Origin: Jacaranda mimosifolia
Lineage: Eukaryota; Streptophyta; Magnoliopsida; Lamiales; Bignoniaceae
Length of the DNA: 64,000 nt
NCBI GenBank assembly: GCA_018894105.1
Contig: CM032125.1
Coordinates: 32,721,032-32,785,031, forward strand
Direction of reading: 5' to 3'
Position numbers and translations under genes: made by a program. Shown here piece by piece: positions 35,922 to 47,611 of the stretch (the first letter of the stretch is position 1; each line of letters opens with the position of its first letter). The notes under the pieces were generated by a model. The model was not told where the DNA came from. It ran no database searches and saw only the letters and a list, made by a program, of their open reading frames with translations.

Positions 35922-35967
35922 AAAATATCTCCAGAATTAATATCTTAAGCTCAGATATTTTCACGTG
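35922..35967 (+). promoter_or_regulatory. Evening-element pair plus G-box
   Basis: A perfect evening element AAAATATCT lies at 35922-35930, a perfect inverted copy AGATATTTT at 35953-35961, and the G-box CACGTG abuts it at 35962-35967. In Arabidopsis these bind CCA1/LHY/RVE factors and bHLH or bZIP factors (PIFs, HY5). The cluster lies about 1.2 kb upstream of the TATA box of the COR27-like gene. No other gene is within 8 kb on the left. Confidence 0.55.
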
Positions 35968-36457
35968 TTCCCTCCTTTTCCCATACTTGCACCACTACAT
36001 TCGTGTCCCACACGCGCTTCTATTTGGGCATTTGAATTTCTTTTATTGTTTGACTCATTTTTGGATTTTGTAGTATTGTGATTTTAGATTAATTTTGAAA
36101 TTTAATGATTGAAAATAAGTAAAAAGGCTTTTCACACATTTTATTAAAATAACAAAAAATTAAAGCTCGAGTTAAAAAGTTACGGAGTTTATTCATAAAG
36201 AAATATGTTACCTTATACAGTGTATTTTTTTGTAAAAAATATATTTTAATCTTGAATTGATACACTAATAAGTAAAATCAAACCTAAAATTTTTTAGTGT
36301 ATAGACATGAAAAAGAATGTGAACATACAAAGTATCCAAATAATATATTTTCTTCTAAAGAAATAATTTGTTTTAACTTCATAACCCACTAAATTACGCG
36401 TGCAAGATTATTAATGTTAAGTTTTTTATTCATTTAGCAATTATAGGATTATGAGAT

Positions 36458-36920
36458 AAGAATATTTTATTACACAACAATGTGAAATTAGTACTCAATA
36501 TATATATAATTTCAGTAATAATTTATTATCTCTAAAATGATTATTTCTGACGACAAAATACATATATTTTGAAAAATATACTTATTATAGTACTTATTAT
36601 CTTTTATACATATATATTGCATTTGTGGGGGTTAGACTTTACAATATTTGCATATGATATTGTATATTCAGTGATATTGTAAAGTGGGGTTACTATAAAT
36701 TTTTTGTAAAGTTTCATAATCAGCCACTAATGCCACTGCACATAAATTTTCAATTCAAACCAAGAAATACACCTCCATAAAACTATATAAAGTTCAAGAA
36801 TATTTTATTACACAACAATGTAAAATTAATACTCAAAATATGCAAAATTTCAGTAATAATCTATTATCTCTAAAATAATTATTTTTGACGACAAAATACA
36901 TATGTTTTGAAAAATATACT
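36458..36920 (+). repeat. Direct repeat of about 125 bp
   Basis: Blocks 36458-36582 and 36796-36920 share AAGAATATTTTATTACACAA at their starts and TTTTGAAAAATATACT near their ends, with few differences. They flank about 210 bp of unrelated AT-rich DNA. Confidence 0.75.
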
Positions 36921-37147
36921 TTTCCAAAACTAAAGAAGTCAATCAACAAATACATTTTCATTTTTTTGGGCATGGGAAACTCTTATCAAATATTTAACAT
37001 AACAAAAAAAGGGCCAAAAAAAAAAAAAGGAGAAGTGTTGGTACGCGCCAACAAGAGAGGGAGAATACAATAGGGATGGTACTCTCCAAGATGGCTAGTA
37101 GTTAGAAACAGGCTGAAAAAGGCTGACAGAGCCAAATAGCCACCTTC

Positions 37148-37157
37148 TATATAAAAG
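37148..37157 (+). promoter_or_regulatory. TATA box of the COR27-like gene
   Basis: TATATAAAAG. Transcription should start near 37180, which is after the ATG at 37173. This favours the in-frame ATG at 37263 as the start. Confidence 0.65.
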
Positions 37158-37262
37158 CCGGGGAGCATCTCAATGCAGCAAAACACGACCCTCAACCAGC
37201 GACGCTCTATTCCACCGGAAACAACCAGTCAGCGGCGGCTATTTTTCTCCACGCGGTGGCTG

Positions 37263-38751
37263 ATGGCGAAAAACACCCAGAAAGTGAGGGGATCAAACTG
37301 GCATTGGACAAACGAGAGGCACGTACATTTCTTGAACTGTATGGAGGCTTCATTTGTTCAATCCATGTTTGAAAATAACGGTCATTTCCCCCCTCCTCTT
37401 GACCGTTATTTACCCGATACATCGGAATCGACGGAGGATTTGTGGAAGGAGAGACGACGAAGGCACTCGACTTCAGGTAAAGAAAATAACATACGTATTT
37501 TAAAAAATTAAATAATGTATTTTTTTCTTGAGTATATATGATAGTATTTAAATTTATTTATTTATTTTATTTATACATATATATGTATATCTAAGATCCG
37601 ACCTCAAATCTCACGATATCAGTGTAAGGATTATGCCGCTGGATGAATTAACCACTCCACCGACTCAAATTTTGTATTAGATATGAAGAATTTAACTCAA
37701 TGTAATCATCTCGGGGGATAATTTCATATGTAATGATAAATTTAATTATAATTAGAATAATATATTAGAATAATATATTTTGTAAGGGGTATCTAATGGT
37801 GAATTAAGCTAACATCATTAATTTAGGGTTTACTTCACAATTTAGAGGGATTGTTGGTAAATCTATGTTTGGATGGGTTTTAAGAAAAATGAAAAGATAA
37901 AACTAAGGATTAAGGAATATGCCTTGAGATAGTCTGGGGAATGTTTGGACTCATTTTCAATTTCATATTTTTACTCTCTCAAGATAAAAGTAAACATAAA
38001 ACTACATCTTATCTTTTCCCAAACATATTATTTAAAAATAAAATACTTTAAAAATAAAACTAATTACAGCAACATAATATACATATATATTTATATCTTT
38101 CAATCATTATATTATTTTTTGATTGTTATACCGTATCAAAATTGTATATAATAATATCAAAACCAAATAGTATTTAATTTTTTTTTCACCCAAAAACATT
38201 TACTTCATTATTCGAGGGTATTTCCTATTTCTTGAATCATTCTATGAGTTACTTTTTTTAAAATTTCTTCTTCCTTTTTTTTTTTTTTTTTTAATATATA
38301 ATTAACCGAGAAAAATTTGTAGAAATTGCAGCATCGAGTGGGAGGAGGACAGACAGAAAGACCAGAATTTTATCATGCCAAAAATCTTCACAAGATCAGG
38401 TTTGTCTCACTATATCCTTTAGTCTGTCACACATGCACAAGTATGGGATGATCAATTTTTGTTTAGACAGTGACATTATTTAGGTCCCATCCAATTTAAA
38501 ATAATTCAAGAAAAAAATAATCCAAGAGCTACCTATATATGTAAATAAATTTGATTAATTAATTAATATGAAGTGGGCTTGATATTAAAATAGCCTAAAT
38601 AATTATTACAGTAATTATGTGGCATTATCCTATTAATTGCTAATTAATGATTTTTATTAAGCAGGTGGTCCCACAACTTCAGAACAAGAGAGATGATAGG
38701 GATGAAGATGAGAAAGATCATCTTGATGTCTACCATGGAAAAGCCCCTTGA
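37263..38751 (+). CDS. Small COR27/COR28-like protein (cold/clock-regulated family)
   Basis: Three exons: 37263-37476, 38332-38399 and 38665-38751, giving 122 aa. An in-frame ATG at 37173 would add 30 residues, but it lies only 25 bp from the start of the TATA box. Two short blocks link it to COR27/COR28: WTNERHVHFLNCMEASFV in exon 1 and SQDQVVPQ across the second junction. Between them lie LPDTSESTEDL and very basic RRRR and RRTDRK runs; the tail is acidic (DDRDEDEKDH). Arabidopsis COR27 and COR28 are cold- and blue-light-responsive, night-phased nuclear proteins that act with COP1, HY5 and PIF4 on freezing tolerance, flowering and growth. This protein is about half their length and lacks other parts, so it is a short divergent member or a related family. 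An alternative acceptor at 38323 would add three residues in frame. Confidence 0.65.
37590..37670 (-). mobile_element. SINE-like relic in intron 1
   Basis: The minus strand resembles the SINE family head (GGTGGAGTGGTTAATTC, then GATTTGAGGTCGGATC). It lies within intron 1 of the COR27-like gene. No target-site duplication was identified. Confidence 0.35.
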
Positions 38752-40075
38752 GAAAAAGATATTTGTTCTCTTTAATTAGTCTGTGTTCTTTTTTTTCTTT
38801 TTCTTTTTTCCTTTTTTAAAGTTAGTGTGTTGATAATGTATGAATGCGTTAATACCTTGTTTGGTGTTTAGGTAAACTTCTTTTCTATTTTTCTTGAATT
38901 CTTGTTCAACTCATTTAATTTTGGTTGGTACTAATCATGGTTCTCTTTGCTTGATAATATGGTTTATATATGTAAAAAAGGGGTTTATTGATAATTTTTG
39001 ACTTAGAAATTCAATTTAAGTGAGGTGTTGAGAAACATCCAACCTATAATAATAATTTTTTATTCAAAGATTCGAATGAAGTGAGTTGTTAAAAATGAAT
39101 TTTCAATCTACAATACGAATAAATCAATAAACAAGCCAGATGTGTTTAACTATAACTTTTTTTATAGTCAAATCAGACAAAAAATATACAAGAATAACTA
39201 ACATCGAAAAGTCGAAAGAATTTCATGTTAACTTACCCCAAAATATTACAAATTTATAAGAATGGGACAAAGAGAAATTTATTGTATTGCAGGAGCACCT
39301 TATTAAAATGACGCCCCAATAATTAGATGTACTAAATTAGTGAAAATTTCATTATACCCTTAAAAAAATGTTTAGATATAATTTTTTAAGAAATTTATGT
39401 ATTTTATGTCACGTAGAATAATTTAAAAATAATAATGCTTGCAATAATAGCAAGAAGCATCTAAGGTAACCTTGGGTTAAATATTTTTATACACATTTTT
39501 GGTAAAAAATCGTTGATAATTCAATACGCATCTTTTCACTCGACATGCACACGTGGTTGGTTGTTTAATCTTTTCCAACCAATTAGCTGTTGACGAGATG
39601 TTTATAAGACACATTGCAAGGATGTTATGATAGTTGTCAATTGTCATTATCAAAGCCATTAATTTGTAGTGATCTTGAATTAGATATTTTCTACCATAGT
39701 TAAGAGCTTTTAGCTAAATTAGTACAATAATGTAGAACTTAATAATCAATAGAATTATATGGTGCTTATATCGTGCCCTTAAGTTGTAATTGAATTTTTA
39801 CAAAAGAATTTGTCAAGTGAATGTTCTAAATATATCGACTCCATATATTAAGTCTATGTATGAATTTAAATCGTGACACGCACTCAAACTTCTAAACTTG
39901 TAAAATGAATATTTCATTAATTAATTTTAAATAATAACAAAATAATCATTTAATTAAGGTTGTATTCAAAAGTATATCGTATGATATACATCCACTCTAA
40001 GAAAGGAGGAAACATATGGATGCGACTCATATGCTGAGCTCTCAGGTGGCGTTTGGCACAACAATTAGGAAGTTA

Positions 40076-40227
40076 AAACCACTATTCTCGTTGGGTGGTC
40101 TAGGGCCAAACGACATAAGTTTCTTGTATAATGTGGGAGGTCAGGAGTTCGAGTCCGAATGAACTCTTGATGTGCGTGCGTGTGTAAAAAATAAAATAAA
40201 ATAAAATAAAAAGAAACCACTATTCTC
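40076..40227 (+). mobile_element. SINE with perfect 14-bp target-site duplication
   Basis: The body is 40090-40213. It starts GTTGGGTGGTCTAGGGCC (A-box-like) and has GAGTTCGAGTCC (B box) near 40147. The 3' part is rich in GTGCGTGCGTGTG, and the end is an (AAAAT)n tail. It is flanked by AAACCACTATTCTC at 40076-40089 and again at 40214-40227, identical. This is the signature of LINE-mediated insertion of a tRNA-type SINE. The exact duplication implies a fairly recent insertion. Confidence 0.85.
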
Positions 40228-42215
40228 AAAGTTGTTTGTGATATAATCACATTAGCTTAAAAGCTACATATTTCAGTTTGAATTCTTTTTCCTATTTTAT
40301 ATTTCATTCAATGTTTTATTTTATAAATATGTGCTAAGTGTGTAAATATTTCTTTGTAAAAATGATTGTATCGAAAATCAAATAAACTTGATATATATTC
40401 CCCAAGTTGCAATAGAAAATGGAATATAGAATGAAATAGAGAATTTAAAATGTAAATTCATATGTTGTGATTACTTGTGAGATTTGTTTTCATTTTTTTT
40501 GTTTTAAAGATTTTGGGGTTGTTTTGATGTTTTAGAGATATAAGAATGAAAAAGGAGATTGTGAATGGTTGTGAGATAAAGTGTAATAATTATAGTAATA
40601 TGATGGGTTGATGTGACATGGGATTGTGATTGATTGTAAGATTATTTTTGAGATATATTTGAAAGATTTGTTTAAAATAATGATATTGTTTTATAAGTTT
40701 TGATTTTTGAGTTTGTTTGGGATATTAATATTTTTAAAAAAATTAATATTATATATTTAAATTTATTAAGTCAAGTACGAAATTATAAATTTGTTGAATT
40801 TATTTATAATTAAATGAAAAATAAATTATTTTACTTAAAAAGAATTTCAAAAATTTTATTTATTTTTTCCCAATAATAAACTACAATATGAATAAGATAT
40901 TTTAGGGCACTCCTTTTTGGATAACACGATTTTTTTCAATTTTTTTTGGAATTTTATTTTAACAAAAATATAATTTCACCTTACCCGCTTAATTGCAAAA
41001 TATGTAGGACTTAATTTGTTACAAATATTTTTTTGTTCTTTACCATTTAACATATTATCAAATTATTTGATGGTCTATTTTTATAAAATATTTTTTTTCA
41101 ATTTATTGATTATTAATATAAAATTTTCAAATACAAAATTTATTTGAATAAAAATAAAATATTAATAAATTCTATATTATTTTTTATTTAATTACATATA
41201 GTTATGAATGAATAAATTGGTAAATAATTTTGTATGTATTATAAATAAATTACCTAAAATGGGGTGCCCTAATATATTAATAAATTCAACGAAAGTAGGC
41301 TGAACCCCTCTCACGTCTCAAAGACACAAGAAATGATATTGCTCTCACAAGCAATCGCAGTGATAGCTTTTAAGTTAATATGATTATGAAGCAAAATATC
41401 AATCATTTCATTTCTTATCATTTGATCCAAAATTCAGAATGCAGAAAATAATATAGTTGTTTTTCAACAAAGTAATAAAAGCAATTAAAGCATAGAGCAC
41501 GCAACATAAAATTGAAATATACATTAAAATGTTAATAAAATTTGCAAACGTACTTTTAATTATTTTGTTCTATCATTTTATTTATGTAATCCTTTAAAAC
41601 CTTTTCTGTTTTTCGAAAAAAATCTAAAAATTTGAAGACAATATTCTGATTAGATGGGTTCATATTGACTTATTTGGTCTAGTTATATCAAGCACATTGG
41701 AAGTTAGTGATTTGTAAGAAAAAGTTATAGCAAAACACGTGCAAGCAGTAGCATGCCAGCTGATATGTAATGAATTTTCGAACTATGATAAAACAAAAGA
41801 TTTGAATTATTACCACTGCCATAAACTAAGGATAGGGTAAGACATGTTTGATTACTCTAATTGAATCATATCAATAGAATTAAGCAGTGGTTTTGCCATT
41901 ATGTTAATTGAAGTACCTTGTCTACTGGGAGGTAGCCTATAACCAAGTGTCCAAACAAGGTCTTCCATAAAAATAAAAAATAAAAAAGGAATAAAAAAAT
42001 TAAAGAAGGTCTATCACTTTATTCTATATTATTCAAAATATTTTGACGGGCATTGGCTGTCAACACCATCCTTTTAACTTAGGAAAATGTAACTAACTGA
42101 GGGCTGGTAGCCAATTTATAGCGTTTATAGAAGTCCAACCACCTCAAGTTGAATGCAACTGTGCCAAAAATATAAGAAAATAAAATTTTATTTCTGTTAA
42201 TAGTTATAACTTTTA

Positions 42216-43396
42216 GGTGGTGATTGGTATGCAGGAATGAAATTAGGTGGGAATAGAATGACTTTAGGAATGAAATGAAGTTGGGAATGAAATGATGTTG
42301 CTACAGCTTATCCTATGATTGGTATGTACAAGGAATGAGAAAGGAATGGAATCGTCATTCCTTCCTTAATTCCATTCTGATGATTGGTAAATAGGAATGA
42401 CCAGTAGGAATGAAATAAATTTTTAAATGACCAAATTACCCTTTTTAAAAAATTATTAAAATAAAAGTATTTATTAGTTAAATATTTTTTATATATTACC
42501 GTATTTTTTTTTTTTTGAGTAAGTCATGATTATGCAGTTTTAATATCACTTTTAATATTATTCGAATTACATTAGTAAATATATGCATTTTATATATTAT
42601 CAACAAGTTATATATATTTACGCAAAAAAGTAGAAACACAATTTCTTTAAAATTATTATTTTTAAAACTATAATTTAGTAAGCTCTTTTGAATTTTTTTG
42701 ATAAAATATAATTATAAAATTATAAAATACTTTATAACTAAAGTGATTAACTTTTTCGTGATAAAATTTGAACGATTTATTTTTTACAAGTTTAATTTGA
42801 AGAATTGTTGATAGAATGAACAACTTTTCATTTATTAGTTTTGTATACATTTTTTAGTTATTCGAAGATATGCAGATATAAATAATATTTTAAATTATAT
42901 ATATTTCATCAGCATGCACTAGGTTGATGATACTTCTACTTTTTTTATTATAAAAATTGAGATGCGCAATATTATTCTTATTTGTATTATTATTTTTTTA
43001 TTTTTATAATAATTTAATAATTTTTATAATATTACTAAAAAATATATGAATAAAATATATAATGAAATAAAAACACATAGCAATCAAATAAGTTGGAACA
43101 TAATATCAAATATTTACAAAGTACAAATTTCTTTTCTTAAATATAAAAGCATTTTATTAAATTGTGGAGTGTAATTTTGTTAAAAAGGAAAAGATATAAG
43201 TTCATTCTCGATGGATTGAGAATAGCTAAACCCATGTGGGAGGTAGGAAATGGCTAAACCCATTCTTTTGGAAATGGAGATTCCAACGGGAATGTGCATT
43301 GCAATCTCTAAATTATATCAATCATTGATTTAGAAATGGACTTGAGAATGTCCATTCTATATTCTCATCTCATTCCTGTATACCAATCATACCATC
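42216..43396 (+). mobile_element. Non-autonomous TIR element of about 1.18 kb
   Basis: The left end GATTGGTATGCAGGAATGA (within 42216-42240) and the reverse complement of the right end, GATTGGTATACAGGAATGA (43370-43394), differ by one base. Degenerate copies of the same motif recur just inside the left end near 42318 and 42373. No transposase coding is seen; the longest frame (42668-42850, minus) matches nothing. A Harbinger-like origin is possible. Target-site duplication unclear. Confidence 0.7.
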
Positions 43397-43510
43397 AGAT
43401 TAATAGTAAGCATTTCATCCAAATATATTTTAAATAAGTAGTTCAATTTGAAATAACCCAAATTGACCAAAGGGCTTAAATACCTTTCTTCTTATCATAA
43501 GGATTTTGAT

Positions 43511-43533
43511 GAGAGAGAGAGAGAGAGAGAGAG
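43511..43533. repeat. (GA)n microsatellite
   Basis: Eleven to twelve GA units in spacer DNA. Confidence 0.9.
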
Positions 43534-44677
43534 GTCACTTGGTTGTCGGGTGACATACTAAAAGAATTTGAGAAAAGTATTATATAGCAAGGAAAAGCTC
43601 ATTTTCCTCATAAAAATATGATGAAAGTATGAAACGAGTGAAAAACTTGAGGGAGAACGGAGGCTATATTCGACTTTTTATACATGAAGAGATCAATAGG
43701 TATTTAAATGCAATTATTAACTTTTTTTTTTTTTTTTTGAAGCAAAAGTAACTTTCAATAACTAAGAATAAAAAGCCAAACCTTGGTCTAATACAATTTG
43801 AGCAGACAAAATATAATAATGAAAATACAAAACTTGTTTATTTAGATGATGAGCACATTTATTTCCCCCTCACCGGGTATGATTGAATGACATTTGAATA
43901 AGACTGAAAAAAATTCTTCTAGCATCCGATATAATCGAACCTTTACAACTCGTATCCTAAAGAGCATGGATGACTGAAAAGCTATTACTAACTTTGAAAC
44001 AAAGTAATCATGTACAAGTAATAAACTACTATTAAATTAAATAAACACCTATCAAAACTAAAAAATAAGAACATTCACAATAAGACTCCATATAAAACTT
44101 CATAACTTCATAATTGTGAAGTCCTAAAATCTAAATTTTATAGAATTGTGCAAGGCCTACCGATAATTTCAATTGGCCGATGATATAGTCCACATTATGT
44201 GAGGCTTAAGACTTGAACCCTAATGGACATTAGGTGTGAGTATACATGCGTAGTAAAAAAATAACGTGTAACACCTGATAGACTATATACTATCCAATTA
44301 AAATAGAAAAGAAAAACAAGGCAAGAATTTTCAAGATGAGTATTTTTACATGATATTTTCAGTCCATCATCCCTAATGAGAGGCACTCTTTTTTTCATCT
44401 TATGAAAGGACCAAAGGGGAAAGAAGCATGTAATCTGAAAGGCCATGACATCAATTGCCTCATGAATAGGACGCCTTAACGGCATCGTTTATTGAAGCAG
44501 CAGCCAAAGTACTAGTGTTGGAACACCCAGAACAAATTGACAGAAGTTTTCTTACAAAAGCTAAAGTCCATTAAAATGCCTATGTACAAGTTGCAAAACT
44601 AAAATAGACAAGTTTTAGAATACCAGTATAGGGACAAAACCACACTGAAGACAATACGAGGGTGTTCATAACAGATA

Positions 44678-47611
44678 CTAAGATCCATTTGCTGGCTTCG
44701 AGGATTCCTCAATGTCAATGTCTTTGACTCCGGCAGTTATGGATGATGATGAAGATGAATCACACTTTCCATCCTTCTTGGCGTCGTCCTTGGTCTCCTC
44801 ATCAGATTCATCTTCCATAAAGGAACCCTTTCGGAGAAGTTCTTTAACCTTGTGAAACTCATCGTAGTGAGCTTTCCTATGCTCCCTAAAGCTCCTGTGT
44901 CTCCCCGAGTCAGAACCTGACAGGTTCCATTAGGGCATCACTGAGAAAGTTCTTCGGAGAATAATATCTGATTCGGACAAGACATGCATACGAAACTGAA
45001 CAACTTAAAATGGACGAGACCAACCTTCTTCATCTTGTTCCATTCCATCTGGCTCATCTTCGGATGAAGTCCAGCCAGAGTGATGGGAGTTAGTTTTGCT
45101 AGAGGAAGCTACATCATTCAATGCTGAACGAATAGCTTCTGCATGCACTACATTCTCAAAACCATCCCCGAAACTTCCTGCCCTAATAGGAGATCCTCTA
45201 ATAGGAGACAATGATCCTACATTCAATAATGAATTAGTAGAGGTAATGATAATACACGCATTTTTTAAATGATTTCAACAACTAATTAAACTTTAATAAA
45301 GACATGTAGGAAATGCACAATAATTGGTGATGCAAATAGTAGCCGGAATGGACCTTTGATGCAGAATTGCAAAATCAAGACATTTAAAAGGACTAACCCA
45401 AACTCTCAAGATTCAGCATTCTTATCTCAGAAAAATTCATCATGATCTCAGTAAAGATGCATTGATGTTGTTTCACAGAATACTTCCCCAGCTCCCGCAA
45501 CCCAAAAATAATTAGGTAATGTTTGGATCTGAATTATGTATTTCGGATTATGTGTTTTGGAAAAATGAGTCTTAGGAGTGGGATTCGGGAATGTAATGTA
45601 TGTTTGTTTATATTTTGGGAATGGTAAAAAAATTATTTTGAGAAAATTTGGTATGTTTGTTTATATTTTGGGATAAGACAAACGGAGACAAATTCTACTG
45701 TAGCAGTCAAATTAAAGCCTTTTTGTTGGGTTTTTGGAGGGTAAAAATGGAATTGAATGATTTTTTTATTGTCAGAATAATAATAAAATATGTGCGATAG
45801 ATATAATATATATATGTGTGTGTATATATTGAAAAATGAAGAAGTTTTGGGAATAATGAAATATAGAAGAGGGTATTTTGGAAATTTTAATTTGGCATTC
45901 TGGAGGAAATTTTTTTTGTATGTTTGGGTAGATTTTGGGAAAACAATTTGTTTTCCCAAAATGTAACCAAACATAGCCTTAGTGATCCTAACAGTTGAAG
46001 GTATGAATATTAGGTGAAGGTATGGCAGCATAAAATCCAAAAGACGCCCAAACTCTCTGCAGTCAGCTAATTATCTCTGCAGAAATTGAATATCATTAAT
46101 AAAAACATGCATGTTTATGATATTACAAGTGCAACATCCTTCCCATGCTCATCCCCACCTCTTCCCAAAAGCACTAATCCAAAGCTCGAACAGGCAAAAA
46201 CCAAAGAAAGCAGGCTCCTCTATGATGTACTCAGGAACTAAGGCTACACTATTCACATGAGATTTGATCCAGAGCACAAAAATATATCAGCACAGACTTT
46301 TCCATGAATCTAATTAGGTTCACATGCATGAAGCATGTCCAAACTTGTCACATTAAAAATGGTTCAACCAACTTTTCAAGGTCGTAAATTTAGTATAATA
46401 TTTCTAAATGTGATGAGACCCCAGGATTCTTTTGCTTTCACTTGGGATAAAGAACATCTGATTTCCTCGTTCATATGTCCCAAAAAAAGTTAATCAATAG
46501 AAAAGGAAAATTAGCAACACCCTTCCCATGCTCATCCCCACCTCTTCCCGCACTATTCATATGAGATTTGATTCAGAGCACAAAAATATATCAGCACAGA
46601 CTTTTCCATGAATCTAATTAGGTTCACATGCATGAAGCATATCCAAACTTGTCACACTAAAAGTGGTTCAACCAACTTTTCAAGGTTGTAACTATAGTAT
46701 AATATTTCTAAATGTGATGAGACCCCAGGATTCTTTAGCTTTCTCTTGGGATAAAGAACATCTGATTTCCCATTTACATGTCCCAAAAAAAGTTAATCAA
46801 TAGAAAAGGAAAATTAGCCCTCTAGCCATAATTCTACATAGCTAGTTATATATAATGAAATAGAGAGAAGGAATAACGACAAAGCACTAGAAAGATTGCG
46901 AATCATCAAACATTAACAGATTTTATGCATGAGATCATAAATCATGACTAAAACCCAGAAGGATCAGGACATTCCTAAAGCATTGCCAAAGTAAACAAAC
47001 ATATGTCAAGATAAAAAATATATGGAAACGTAAAAGAAACACATAAGCATACCATCATCTTCAATCATGGGATGATACGGTGTCTTTGGTTCAGTTATTT
47101 TCTGCCTCACAGGTTTATTCGCCTCAATTTCCCCCAAATTATCTTCATCCCATCTCACTCGTGACCTGGCACCCCAAATAACTTGCCAGCATCAGTATAA
47201 TTTTGATGTGAGCTTAACACTTCATATCAGAAAACTGAAAGTCATGCGCGTAGAAAAAGACTCCATTTGTTAAGAAAACACAAGCATCATCATAACTAAA
47301 AACACTATGAACTACGAGAAGTCTATATCATTTCAATCATTTCAACAAATTATTTTGGAAGCACTAAGCCACCATGTTCACCATTTGACCATACTCGTTG
47401 GCACAGCCTCACACGCCTTCTTTCAAAGAGAGGATGACGGGTTTATGACGTGCAGGAGAAACCAAAGAAGTTTAGAAATAAATCAAATCTTCAGTGCAAT
47501 TTTCATTTTCAACTCCTAATTCCATCTCCATGATGAGAAATGTCACAAGCAAGAAATATATCTGACAATATTGGCCACAAACAAAGAATGATAGAGAAAT
47601 TACTTCTTCAT
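44678..47611 (-). CDS. I-2: Protein phosphatase 1 inhibitor-2
   Basis: Four coding exons on the minus strand: 47604-47611 (8 nt), 47053-47165, 45025-45216 and 44678-44916, giving 183 aa. The start codon sits in a tiny coding stretch, ATGAAGAA, at the end of an otherwise untranslated exon (acceptor side at 47676). A non-coding first exon probably ends at 48186. PP1-binding landmarks: RVRW (RVxF type, residues 5-8); [11 protein letters not shown] with the GSK3-type Thr31; and [12 protein letters not shown] (114-125), the helix that lies over the PP1 active site in inhibitor-2. [18 protein letters not shown] is the conserved acidic middle. The protein is expected to be largely disordered and to regulate PP1 in nucleus and cytosol. 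Intron 3 is long because of a MITE and a tandem duplication. Confidence 0.94.
45515..45978. mobile_element. Tourist-like MITE in inhibitor-2 intron
   Basis: Ends GGTAATGTTTGG and, inverted, GGCTATGTTTGG. Both flanks are TTA (45512-45514 and 45979-45981), the PIF/Harbinger target duplication. Its interior shares the GTAGCAGTCAAAT and GTAAAAATGGAATTGAATGA blocks with the relative at 62828. Confidence 0.75.
46132..46816. repeat. Tandem duplication inside inhibitor-2 intron
   Basis: Unit A (46132-46514) and unit B (46515-46816) abut directly and are nearly identical, sharing CTTCCCATGCTCATCCCCAC at the start and GAAAAGGAAAATTAG at the end. Unit B lacks about 80 bp after CTCTTCCC. Confidence 0.85.

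Larger units (their letters stand above)
35781..37147 (+). promoter_or_regulatory. Upstream region of the COR27-like gene
   Basis: Contains a TTTATAAAGG TATA-like site near 35783, the evening-element/G-box cluster at 35922-35967, and a duplicated 125-bp block (36458-36582 and 36796-36920). No other reading frame is convincing. Confidence 0.4.
38752..44677. other. Spacer between COR27-like and inhibitor-2 genes
   Basis: No gene is supported. It contains an intact SINE (40090), an inverted-repeat element (42216-43396), a GA microsatellite (43511) and a SINE-like relic near 44165-44265 (+). Confidence 0.5.

Noticed and set aside
37173..37262. N-terminal extension of the COR27-like protein
   Set aside because: The ATG lies 25 bp after the start of a good TATA box, so it is probably not transcribed.
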